This document shows, piece by piece, positions 1 through 5,152 of a stretch of 6,063 nucleotides of DNA. The notes below the pieces were generated by a model. That model saw only the letters and a list, made by a program, of their open reading frames with translations, did no database searches and was not told where the DNA came from. Every line of letters begins with the position of its first letter. Positions within the stretch are counted from its first letter, which is position 1. The stretch is from Chloroflexota bacterium. GTDB lineage: Bacteria > Chloroflexota > UBA6077. A program made the position numbers and the translations under genes. Where the stretch lies: the NCBI GenBank assembly GCA_021788565.1, contig JAJYKO010000101.1, positions 1-6,063 of the forward strand, in the 5' to 3' direction.

Positions 1-1778
1 GCCACCTCTCATCGAATCTCGGGGTAGTGGAACTCACTATCGCCCTCCACAGGATCTTCGAGAGTCCGAAGGACAAGATAGTGTGGGACGTAGGTCACCA
101 GGGCTACGTCCATAAGCTACTGACCGGCCGCCGCGACCGTTTCAACACACTGCGCCAGTTGGGCGGCATCTCCGGGTTCCTCGTCAGAGAGGAAAGCCCT
201 CACGACGCCTTTGGAGCCGGCCACGCCGGCACGTCGATCTCGGCTGCCCTGGGCATGGCGGTGGCGCGCGACCTGAAGGGCGAAAGCCACCACGTGGCGG
301 CGGTCATCGGCGATGGTTCCCTCACCGCCGGCATGGCGCTAGAGGCGATGAATCAGGCTGGCCACCTGGGCACGCGCCTCATTGTGATCCTCAACGATAA
401 CGAGATGTCCATCGCGCACAACGTTGGTGCCATCTCTCGTGCCCTGAACCAGATCCGAGTAGATCCCAGGTACCATCGGGCCAAGGAGGAGGTTGACCAG
501 GTAGTTCAGCGGCTGCCCAAGGGCGAGGATGCTCGGGACGCAGTGAGGAGGGTGCTGCATGGCGTGAAGGCGCTGGTGCTGCCGAACCTTATCTGGGAGG
601 AGCTGGGATTCACCTTCGTTGGAGCCGTGGACGGACACAACATCGTGGCGCTGGAGGAGGCGCTCCAGCGAGCCAAGGCGTACAGGGGCCCCTGCCTTAT
701 CCACGTCCTGACTCAGAAGGGACACGGCTACGGTCCCGCCGAGGAGGACTCCGTCCGCTGGCACGGGGTGGCCCCCAACGGCTCGGTCAAGAAGAAGGCC
801 CCCACCTACACCCAGGTGTTCGGGCGGACCCTGACCAGGGAGATGCGCTCTAATCAGAAGGTTGTGGCCATCACGGCGGCCATGCCGGATGGTACGGGCC
901 TCAACGATGCGGTGAAGGTCTTCCCGAGCCGGGTGTTCGACGTGGGTATCGCCGAGCAGCACGGCGTCACGTTCGCCGCGGGCCTCGCGGCCGACGGGGC
1001 GCTCCCGGTGGTCGCGATCTATTCCACGTTTCTGCAGCGCGCCTACGACCAGGTCATCCACGACGTCTGTCTCCAGAAACTGCCGGTTCTGTTCGCCCTC
1101 GACCGGGCTGGGATCGTGGGAGACGATGGCAAGACTCACCAGGGTATTTTCGACCTGAGCTACCTGCGTTGCGTGCCAGATCTGGTGGTGGCGGCTCCGC
1201 GAAACGAGAATGAGCTTCAGCACCTGGTGCATACCGGCATCTCGTACATCGCCTCGGGCAAGGGGGCGTTCGCGATTCGGTACCCCCGCGGGGCGGGCAC
1301 GGGCGAGCCGATGGATGTGGAGCTGAGGGTGCTACCGGTGGGCAAGGGCGAGCTGCTTCGGCAGGGAGGCGACCTGGCGATTGTGGCTATCGGTTCGGCG
1401 GTGAGCCAGGCCCTCGAGGCGGCAGAGCTGCTGGCAAAGCGCGGCATCAGTGCCGGGGTGGTGGACGCCCGCTACGCAAAGCCGCTGGACGAAGGATTGA
1501 TCGTGGAGATCGCGCGTAGCTGCGGGCGGGTAATGACGATTGAGGAGAACGTGATCGCGGGAGGATTTGGGGCAGCGGTCCTGGAGATGCTCTCTTCCCA
1601 TCACCTTTCTGAGGTCCAGGTGGAGACGGTGGGTTTGCCCGACGAGTTCGTGGAGCACGGGGCGCCCGCGCTGCTTCGGGGCAAACTCGGGCTCACTGGT
1701 GACGCCATAGCGAATAGGGCAGTTGAGGCGTTCTCCCTGGCCGGGAGCGCCGTTGCCATCCCGCTTTTCCAGGTCTGA
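1..1778 (+). CDS. dxs: 1-deoxy-D-xylulose-5-phosphate synthase (DXS), 5' end missing
   Basis: DXS is a cytoplasmic thiamine-diphosphate enzyme. It condenses pyruvate with glyceraldehyde 3-phosphate to 1-deoxyxylulose 5-phosphate, the first step of the MEP isoprenoid pathway, and also feeds thiamine and pyridoxal synthesis. The frame is open from the left edge; the first full codon (3-5) is the His matching E. coli His49 in the GHxxSxLG motif, so about 48 N-terminal residues lie outside the window and the full protein would be about 640 aa, normal for the family. Numbering from the GTG at 27: WDVGHQGY at 20-27; the Mg/ThDP site GDGSLTAGM at 95-103 and NDNEMSI at 123-129; the catalytic Glu in IAEQH at 310; YSTFLQRAYDQ at 332-342; DRAGIVG at 359-365; and a C-terminal transketolase domain with KPLDE and TIEEN. 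That GTG is internal, not the start. No key residue is missing in the visible part. The sequence continues about ten residues beyond the usual C-terminus. folB follows on the same strand. Confidence 0.97.
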   Translation, partial: HLSSNLGVVELTIALHRIFESPKDKIVWDVGHQGYVHKLLTGRRDRFNTLRQLGGISGFLVREESPHDAFGAGHAGTSISAALGMAVARDLKGESHHVAAVIGDGSLTAGMALEAMNQAGHLGTRLIVILNDNEMSIAHNVGAISRALNQIRVDPRYHRAKEEVDQVVQRLPKGEDARDAVRRVLHGVKALVLPNLIWEELGFTFVGAVDGHNIVALEEALQRAKAYRGPCLIHVLTQKGHGYGPAEEDSVRWHGVAPNGSVKKKAPTYTQVFGRTLTREMRSNQKVVAITAAMPDGTGLNDAVKVFPSRVFDVGIAEQHGVTFAAGLAADGALPVVAIYSTFLQRAYDQVIHDVCLQKLPVLFALDRAGIVGDDGKTHQGIFDLSYLRCVPDLVVAAPRNENELQHLVHTGISYIASGKGAFAIRYPRGAGTGEPMDVELRVLPVGKGELLRQGGDLAIVAIGSAVSQALEAAELLAKRGISAGVVDARYAKPLDEGLIVEIARSCGRVMTIEENVIAGGFGAAVLEMLSSHHLSEVQVETVGLPDEFVEHGAPALLRGKLGLTGDAIANRAVEAFSLAGSAVAIPLFQV

Positions 1779-1796
1779 CCGCACCACTTTCGTATG

Positions 1797-1816
1797 GGGC
1801 GCCTCGCCGGGCGCCC
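1797..1816 (+). promoter_or_regulatory. Perfect GC hairpin just before the folB ribosome-binding site
   Basis: The arms GGGCGCC (1797-1803) and GGCGCCC (1810-1816) are exact reverse complements around the 6-nt loop TCGCCG. The stem lies in the dxs-folB gap and ends two bases before the Shine-Dalgarno stretch. No T-tract follows, so it is not a standard intrinsic terminator. Possible roles are an mRNA processing or stability element, or a modulator of folB translation. The pairing is directly visible; the function is inferred. Confidence 0.5.
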
Positions 1817-1818
1817 GT

Positions 1819-1829
1819 GAGGACAGGGG
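1819..1829 (+). promoter_or_regulatory. Shine-Dalgarno region that sets the folB start
   Basis: The purine-rich GAGGACAGGGG lies 2 nt before the GTG at 1832. The in-frame GTG at 1817 has only the hairpin arm upstream and no Shine-Dalgarno match, which favours the start at 1832. Confidence 0.55.
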
Positions 1830-1831
1830 TT

Positions 1832-2209
1832 GTGACCGAGGACAAGATCATCCTTCGGGGAATGGTTTTCTACGGCTATCACGGCGTGAACCCGGAGGAG
1901 CGCAGCCAGGGCCAGCGCTTCGTGGTGGACCTGGAACTCAGCAGGGATCTCTCCCTGGCGGGGCTCTCCGACGACCTGTCCACGACTGTGAACTACTCCT
2001 CCGTCTTCAAGGCTGCGCGTGAAGTGGTGGAGGGGAAGCCGTGCAATCTGCTGGAGTCGGTGGCAGAGCGGCTCGCGGATGCTATCCTGACCCGCTTCGA
2101 GGTAGAGGCGGTCAAGGTGCGGGTTCGGAAACCGTGGGCGCCCATCAAGGGTAGTACGCTGGACTGGGTCGCAGTGGAGATCACCCGCCGCCGTGCTGGG
2201 CAGACTTAG
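1832..2209 (+). CDS. folB: Dihydroneopterin aldolase
   Basis: FolB is a small cytoplasmic oligomeric aldolase. It splits 7,8-dihydroneopterin into 6-hydroxymethyl-7,8-dihydropterin and glycolaldehyde in tetrahydrofolate synthesis. From the GTG at 1832 the protein is 125 aa, the usual family length. The signature FYGYHGVNPEE is at residues 13-23, NYSSVF begins at 54, NLLE ends at Glu75, and VRVRKP contains Lys100. Against S. aureus DHNA (Glu22, Tyr54, Glu74, Lys100, from memory), Glu22, Tyr55, Glu75 and Lys100 fall at equivalent places, which supports both the function and this start. A longer version from the GTG at 1817 (130 aa) is possible but has a weaker ribosome-binding site. The gene lies 53 nt after dxs on the same strand and is probably cotranscribed with it. 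No other folate genes (folE, folP, folK) are in the window, and FolB is not fused to FolK. Confidence 0.95.
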   Translation: MTEDKIILRGMVFYGYHGVNPEERSQGQRFVVDLELSRDLSLAGLSDDLSTTVNYSSVFKAAREVVEGKPCNLLESVAERLADAILTRFEVEAVKVRVRKPWAPIKGSTLDWVAVEITRRRAGQT

Positions 2210-2247
2210 GCGGCGATTTCCTTAGCATAGGTATCTATAGTCTGTAA

Positions 2248-2277
2248 TTGACAAAGATCTCGACTCTCTGCTACTAT
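2248..2277 (+). promoter_or_regulatory. Sigma-70-type promoter for the SufR-like regulator
   Basis: A perfect -35 box TTGACA (2248-2253) is followed after 18 bp by TACTAT (2272-2277), four of six matches to TATAAT. The surrounding 2222-2260 stretch is AT-rich compared with the flanking genes. Transcription would start near 2284, inside or just after the first CGCCG-centred palindrome and upstream of the GTG at 2348. That rules out an ATG start at 2276 for this transcript. Confidence 0.6.
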
Positions 2278-2331
2278 GGCGCCGCCATATTCCGGTCGAG
2301 GCTACGCCGTAGCTGCGTATGTCCGCCGGAC
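2275..2331 (+). repeat. Three tandem perfect palindromes with a CGCCG centre
   Basis: Three perfect odd-length palindromes follow one another between the promoter and the start codon. They are TATGGCGCCGCCATA at 2275-2289 (7-base arms), GCTACGCCGTAGC at 2301-2313 (6-base arms) and GTCCGCCGGAC at 2321-2331 (5-base arms). Each has the same centre CGCCG, with midpoints at 2282, 2307 and 2326, spaced 25 and 19 bp. The arms outside the centre differ in sequence yet still pair. As RNA, each would be a stem closed by C-G over a GCC triloop. The first overlaps the -10 box. They could be operators for autoregulation or leader hairpins; the palindromes are certain, the role is not. Confidence 0.6.
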
Positions 2332-2347
2332 TGGAGAGGAGACGTCG

Positions 2348-2965
2348 GTGCAAAAGACGCGGCGACAGATTCTGGATATCCTGAAGCGAAATCGCACCGC
2401 CACCCTCGACGAACTTGCCAGAGAGATTGGCCTCTCGGCGGTGACCATTCGAGCGCACCTCTCGGTGTTGGAGAGGGACGATCTAGTCACCTCGGAGGAG
2501 GTGCGTGGCAGGATCGGCCGCCCGCACTTTGTTTACTCTCTGGCCGAGGGTGCGGAGGAGTACTTCCCGGCGGCCTACCACATGGTGGCGGACCGCTTTC
2601 TGAACGGGTTCAAGGCGATAGCGAGCCCGGACCAGATGGACCAACTCGTGGATCACGTGGCGGCTCAGTGGGCTGCTAAGCATATGAGCCGCATGAATGG
2701 GAAGATGCTGGAGGATCGGATCGACGAAGCCGTCAGGATCCGAAGCGAAGAGGGCGCCATGGCGGAATGGGAAAAGCTCAACGACGGTTATGTCATTCGC
2801 CAGCACAACTGTCCGGCTTTCCGCATAGCGCAGTCGCACCCCGAGGTGTGTGCGGCTGAGTTGGAGTACATTCGCAAGATACTCGGTGTCCCGGTGGAGA
2901 GGGAAGGGTTCGCTCACAACGGCGAGCATCAGTGCGGTTACAGGATCTCGGCTCAGTACAACTGA
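2348..2965 (+). CDS. SufR-like winged-helix transcriptional regulator with C-terminal cysteines
   Basis: This is a predicted DNA-binding regulator of 205 aa. The N-terminus (residues 2-45) is a winged helix-turn-helix with recognition helix SAVTIRAHLSVLERD (30-44), followed by a wing VRGRIGRPHFVYSL (52-65) typical of the DeoR/ArsR-like group that includes SufR, the iron-sulfur-sensing repressor of suf genes. The C-terminus carries Cys155-X12-Cys168-X27-Cys196 in the context NCPAFRIAQSHPEVC and HQCGYRI, the region that ligates a cluster in SufR. Relatives, as I recall, often have another Cys eight residues before the last one; here that residue is Phe188, with His190 and His194 nearby. The GTG at 2348 was chosen because GGAGAGGAG (2333-2341) sits 6 nt before it and the winged helix begins at once; an upstream in-frame ATG at 2276 overlaps the -10 box. 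An NFU gene follows after 92 nt, so control of iron-sulfur assembly is a reasonable inference. It could instead sense another ligand. Confidence 0.85.
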   Translation: MQKTRRQILDILKRNRTATLDELAREIGLSAVTIRAHLSVLERDDLVTSEEVRGRIGRPHFVYSLAEGAEEYFPAAYHMVADRFLNGFKAIASPDQMDQLVDHVAAQWAAKHMSRMNGKMLEDRIDEAVRIRSEEGAMAEWEKLNDGYVIRQHNCPAFRIAQSHPEVCAAELEYIRKILGVPVEREGFAHNGEHQCGYRISAQYN

Positions 2966-3024
2966 CCGGGAACTCGCGTACTTGTCCCGTCTCGCAGCAC
3001 AGCTGCTGCAAGATTTAGAATGAG

Positions 3025-3041
3025 ACCGGCTGAGTGCCGGT
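3025..3041 (+). promoter_or_regulatory. Perfect hairpin just before the nfu ribosome-binding site
   Basis: ACCGGC (3025-3030) and GCCGGT (3036-3041) are exact reverse complements around the 5-nt loop TGAGT. The stem ends one base before the AAAGGGG Shine-Dalgarno region and 16 nt before the GTG start. No T-tract follows. The arrangement closely resembles the folB hairpin. A translational or processing role is inferred. Confidence 0.45.
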
Positions 3042-3057
3042 GAAAGGGGTAAGGTCC

Positions 3058-3282
3058 GTGGAAGACAAGGTTACGAAGGTTCTGGATGCCATTCGACCCG
3101 GCCTGCAGATGGATGGCGGCGACATTGAGCTGGTGGGCGTAGAGGGCGGCGTGGTCAAGGTGCGCCTCACCGGCGCCTGCTCCGGGTGTCCCATGTCGAT
3201 GATGACGCTCCAAATGGGCGTCGAGCGCGCCATCCGGCGCGAGATTCCCGATATCGTGAAGGTGGAATCGGTGCCGTTTTAG
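3058..3282 (+). CDS. NifU C-terminal-domain (NFU) iron-sulfur carrier protein
   Basis: NFU proteins bind a labile iron-sulfur cluster through a CxxC motif, usually shared across a dimer, and pass it to target apoproteins in the cytoplasm. From the GTG at 3058 this one is 74 aa and consists only of the NFU domain: VLDAIRPGLQMDGGDIELV near the N-terminus, then VKVRLTGACSGCPMSMMTL with the cluster ligands Cys41 and Cys44. It lacks the N-terminal IscU-like and central ferredoxin-like domains of full NifU and the A-type domain of E. coli NfuA. The start is set by AAAGGGG (3043-3049), 8 nt before the GTG, and by alignment with typical N-termini of the family; the frame also opens at GTG 3034, but that codon overlaps the hairpin. 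It follows the SufR-like gene by 92 nt on the same strand, so the two may share a transcript. No SufBCD, SufS or IscS gene is in view. Confidence 0.94.
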   Translation: MEDKVTKVLDAIRPGLQMDGGDIELVGVEGGVVKVRLTGACSGCPMSMMTLQMGVERAIRREIPDIVKVESVPF

Positions 3283-3292
3283 CCCGAGGGCT

Positions 3293-3382
3293 GAGGACTG
3301 AGTTTCCCCGGGGACAGAGTGAGGGGAGAGGTCGATGGTGGCCTCTCCCCTCTTGATTCTCAGTCCTCGATTCTCAGTCCTG
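3293..3382. repeat. Inverted repeat around the terminator, with a 14-nt tandem repeat at its right end
   Basis: GAGGACTGAG (3293-3302) is the exact reverse complement of CTCAGTCCTC (3359-3368), enclosing the terminator stem. On the right side GATTCTCAGTCCT occurs twice in tandem, at 3355-3367 and 3369-3381, so a second copy of the right arm (9 of 10 bases) lies at 3373-3382. On the left, CTGAG itself is duplicated (3291-3295 and 3298-3302). The 10-bp palindrome TCCCCGGGGA sits between the arms at 3305-3314. The tandem unit ends four bases beyond the lpdA stop codon. Confidence 0.7.
3321..3352. terminator. Strong hairpin between convergent nfu and lpdA, probable bidirectional terminator
   Basis: GAGGGGAGAGG (3321-3331) pairs perfectly with CCTCTCCCCTC (3342-3352) over a 10-nt loop that can close further through U-G, C-G and G-U pairs to leave ATGG. 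The position, 39 nt after the nfu stop and 34 nt beyond the lpdA stop on the other strand, is what a shared terminator would occupy. The downstream T-tract is poor (TTGATTCT on the plus strand), so termination strength is uncertain. Confidence 0.6.
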
Positions 3383-3385
3383 GTA

Positions 3386-4816
3386 TCATCCTACCGGCTG
3401 TCTTGCCTTGAAGAAGTGGATTGCCTGGCCCTCCACGTCCTCCGCCGACTCACCCAGGACCTCGCTCAGGGTCGGATGCGGGAAGACGTTCAGGGCAATC
3501 TCCTCTGGCGTGGACTCCAGGAGCTTGGCCAGGGCCGGCCCGGAGATCAGTTCGGTGACCCGTGGCCCCATCAGGTGCACCCCCAGGATCTCCATCGTCT
3601 CCTCGTCGGCCACGATCTTGGCGAAGCCTACCCGCTCCGCCAGGATGGTCGCCATCGCGTTGGCCGCAAACGGGAACTTCCCAACCTTCACCCTGTAGCC
3701 TTTCTGTACTGCTTCCTCCTCGCCCAATCCAACTGAGCCGATCTGCGGCCGGCAGTAAGTGCATCTGGGAACGCGATTTTGATCCAGGGGGTGAGGGTTC
3801 ATGCCCTTAATCGCCTCGACGGCGACGAACCCCTCGTGGGTCGCCTTGTGAGCCAGCATCAGTCCACCGACCACGTCGCCGATGGCGTACAGGTGTGGCA
3901 CGCCCGTCCTCATCTGACCGTCGACCTGAATGGAGCCCCGCTCTAATCTCACCCCGAGCCCTTCCAATCCTATCCCGGTGGTTACGCCGGCCCGTCCTGT
4001 GGCCATGAGCAACCTTTCGGCTGACAATCTCTCCGGGGAGCCGTTTATCTCCACGTCCAGTTCCACGTGATCGGGAAAGGTCTTCACGCTATCCAGCGCC
4101 ACCTTGGCGCCCACCAGGGTCCGGATGCCCCGCCGGCCGAACTGCTTGCCCAATTCCTCGCCTATCTCCCGATCCTCCAGCGGCACGAGCCTCGGAAGCA
4201 CCTCCACCACCGTCACATCCGTGCCCATGTCCTTCCAGGCTGAGGCGAACTCGACGCCGATTGCGCCCGCTCCGATGATGATCACCGACTTCGGCACCTC
4301 GGACAGTGCCACGGCATGATCGCTGCTGATGATTCGGTCGCCGTCGATGTTGACACCAGGGAGGCTCTTGGGCACCGAACCGGTGGCGATGATCAGGTCC
4401 GTGGCGCTTAAGTCCACTGTCCCGCCCCCATCGGCCAGCTGCACCTGAACGGATGTGGGTGACGTAAGCTTGCCCTGGCCGATGTAAGTTGTGACGCCGT
4501 TGCTCTTCAGGAGACCCTGAGTGCCCCTGTGCAGTTGCCCGACCACCCGCTCGCGGCGCTGAGCAACCACGCCGAAGTCGAGTGCAACATCTCCGACGGA
4601 GACGCCGTACTCTCTGGCGTCTCTGGCGTTTGTGAGGATCTCGGCCGATTCCAGAATCACTTTTGTGGGTATGCAACCTACGTGGAGGCAGGTGCCGCCA
4701 ACTTTATACTTCTCGACAAGCGCAACCTTGAGACCCAGTTGCGAAGCGCGAATAGCCGCCGGATACCCACCGGGGCCTCCCCCGAGGATGAGCAGATCGA
4801 ACCGCTCGCCGTTCAT
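3386..4816 (-). CDS. lpdA: Dihydrolipoamide dehydrogenase (E3)
   Basis: This FAD disulfide oxidoreductase reoxidises the dihydrolipoyl group of 2-oxoacid dehydrogenase complexes or of glycine-cleavage H protein, passing electrons to NAD+. From the ATG at 4816 it has 476 aa, close to the 474 of E. coli Lpd. Visible parts are the FAD-binding GGGPGG (12-17); the redox disulfide in GTCLHVGCIPTK (Cys43, Cys48); the NAD-binding GAGAIG (182-187); the second FAD site YAIGDV with Asp314; and the C-terminal interface domain with the catalytic His447-Glu452 pair in HPTLSE. All catalytic residues are present. The start is set by GGGAGGGAG immediately upstream; an in-frame TTG nine codons earlier has no such site. 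No E1, E2, lipoate or gcv gene adjoins it, so its partner complex cannot be named from this window. It converges on nfu and diverges from the dehydrogenase at 5153. Confidence 0.96.
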   Translation of the reverse strand: MNGERFDLLILGGGPGGYPAAIRASQLGLKVALVEKYKVGGTCLHVGCIPTKVILESAEILTNARDAREYGVSVGDVALDFGVVAQRRERVVGQLHRGTQGLLKSNGVTTYIGQGKLTSPTSVQVQLADGGGTVDLSATDLIIATGSVPKSLPGVNIDGDRIISSDHAVALSEVPKSVIIIGAGAIGVEFASAWKDMGTDVTVVEVLPRLVPLEDREIGEELGKQFGRRGIRTLVGAKVALDSVKTFPDHVELDVEINGSPERLSAERLLMATGRAGVTTGIGLEGLGVRLERGSIQVDGQMRTGVPHLYAIGDVVGGLMLAHKATHEGFVAVEAIKGMNPHPLDQNRVPRCTYCRPQIGSVGLGEEEAVQKGYRVKVGKFPFAANAMATILAERVGFAKIVADEETMEILGVHLMGPRVTELISGPALAKLLESTPEEIALNVFPHPTLSEVLGESAEDVEGQAIHFFKARQPVG

Positions 4817-4842
4817 ACTCCCTCCCGTTTTCGTCGATGGCA

Positions 4843-4869
4843 AGCAGGAAGCCCGCGCCGGCTCCTGCT
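4843..4869 (-). promoter_or_regulatory. Hairpin in the lpdA leader
   Basis: AGCAGGA (4843-4849) pairs with TCCTGCT (4863-4869). A single-base bulge then allows GCC (4851-4853) to pair with GGC (4860-4862), leaving a 6-nt loop. It lies 27-53 nt upstream of the lpdA ATG. No T-tract follows on the minus strand. A role in lpdA mRNA stability or regulation is only inferred. Confidence 0.4.
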
Positions 4870-4907
4870 ACAAGCACAGAGTTCAGAGACGAAGTTGTTC
4901 TACCAAG

Positions 4908-4916
4908 ATACTAGCA
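4908..4916 (-). promoter_or_regulatory. Possible extended -10 element for lpdA
   Basis: On the minus strand TG-C-TAGTAT matches an extended -10 (TGnTATAAT, with four of six in the hexamer). No good -35 box is seen at the right distance. It would give a leader of roughly 85 nt that includes the hairpin at 4843-4869. Tentative. Confidence 0.3.
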
Positions 4917-5001
4917 CTTTTCTTCCAGCAATTTCTCCCTGCAAGTGGGGGTCCAGGGCTTGAGAGCAGTCCGAGCTCCTCATCGCCTAGCGTAGAGCGG
5001 T

Positions 5002-5021
5002 CTCGGCCGTGAACGGCCGAG
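5002..5021. promoter_or_regulatory. Perfect 9-bp dyad, candidate operator
   Basis: CTCGGCCGT (5002-5010) and ACGGCCGAG (5013-5021) are exact reverse complements separated by GA. A weaker outer pair, GCGGT (4997-5001) and ACCGC (5034-5038), flanks it. It lies about 50 bp upstream of the likely -35 box of the dehydrogenase promoter. No T-tract follows on either strand, so a protein-binding site is more likely than a terminator. The regulator is unknown. Confidence 0.5.
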
Positions 5022-5069
5022 GAATCGCACGGAACCGCGGGTATCTTTCTTGCGACTTCCGAGACTGCA

Positions 5070-5100
5070 TTGGAAGGAAACCCTCGCTATCTACTATGAT
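5070..5100 (+). promoter_or_regulatory. Likely promoter for the beta-hydroxyacid dehydrogenase
   Basis: TTGGAA (5070-5075) is a moderate -35 box. TATGAT (5095-5100, five of six matches) with a 19-bp spacer, or TACTAT (5092-5097) with a 16-bp spacer, may be the -10; GATAAT at 5098-5103 overlaps them. The 8-mer CTACTATG occurs here and also at the -10 of the regulator promoter (2271-2278). The leader would be about 45 nt. Confidence 0.45.
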
Positions 5101-5152
5101 AATGACTCACCTGGAGAGCGCAGCACGCGTATAGCATTTGGGAGGATACGAC

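Larger units (their letters stand above)
4817..5152. other. Divergent intergenic region (336 nt) between lpdA and the dehydrogenase
   Basis: No convincing gene was found here; open frames crossing it are out-of-frame extensions of the neighbours with no family resemblance. From left to right it holds the lpdA ribosome-binding site (about 4818-4826, minus strand), an lpdA leader hairpin (4843-4869), an AT-richer stretch (4890-4940) with a possible minus-strand -10, a perfect 9-bp-arm dyad (5002-5021), and a plus-strand promoter region (5070-5103) followed by the GGGAGGA ribosome-binding site at 5140-5146. Nothing recognisable was seen in 4941-5000. Confidence 0.7.

Noticed and set aside
339..1232. 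Long minus-strand open frame (297 codons) inside dxs
   Set aside because: It lies wholly antisense to a strongly conserved dxs, resembles no family I know, and long antisense frames are common at this GC content.
2276..2347. ATG at 2276 as the regulator start (229 aa)
   Set aside because: The ATG overlaps the -10 box and the first palindrome, has no ribosome-binding site, and its 24 extra residues precede the winged helix with no family similarity; GTG 2348 has a strong site.
2210..2347. Cyanobacterial SufR operator (CAAC-N6-GTTG)
   Set aside because: I looked for this known site type upstream of the regulator and saw none; the palindromes there have a different sequence.
3016..3021. TAGAAT as a -10 box for nfu
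   Set aside because: It matches five of six bases, but no -35 box lies at a usable distance and the start of transcription would fall inside the hairpin; cotranscription with the regulator is simpler.
3034..3057. GTG at 3034 as the nfu start
   Set aside because: It overlaps the hairpin and lacks a ribosome-binding site; family N-termini match the GTG at 3058.
4529..4963. Plus-strand open frame of 144 codons crossing the lpdA start
   Set aside because: Mostly antisense to lpdA, with no plausible ribosome-binding site or recognisable domain.
5001..5022. Dyad read as an intrinsic terminator
   Set aside because: No T-tract follows on either strand, and no gene ends near it; both neighbours start away from this region.
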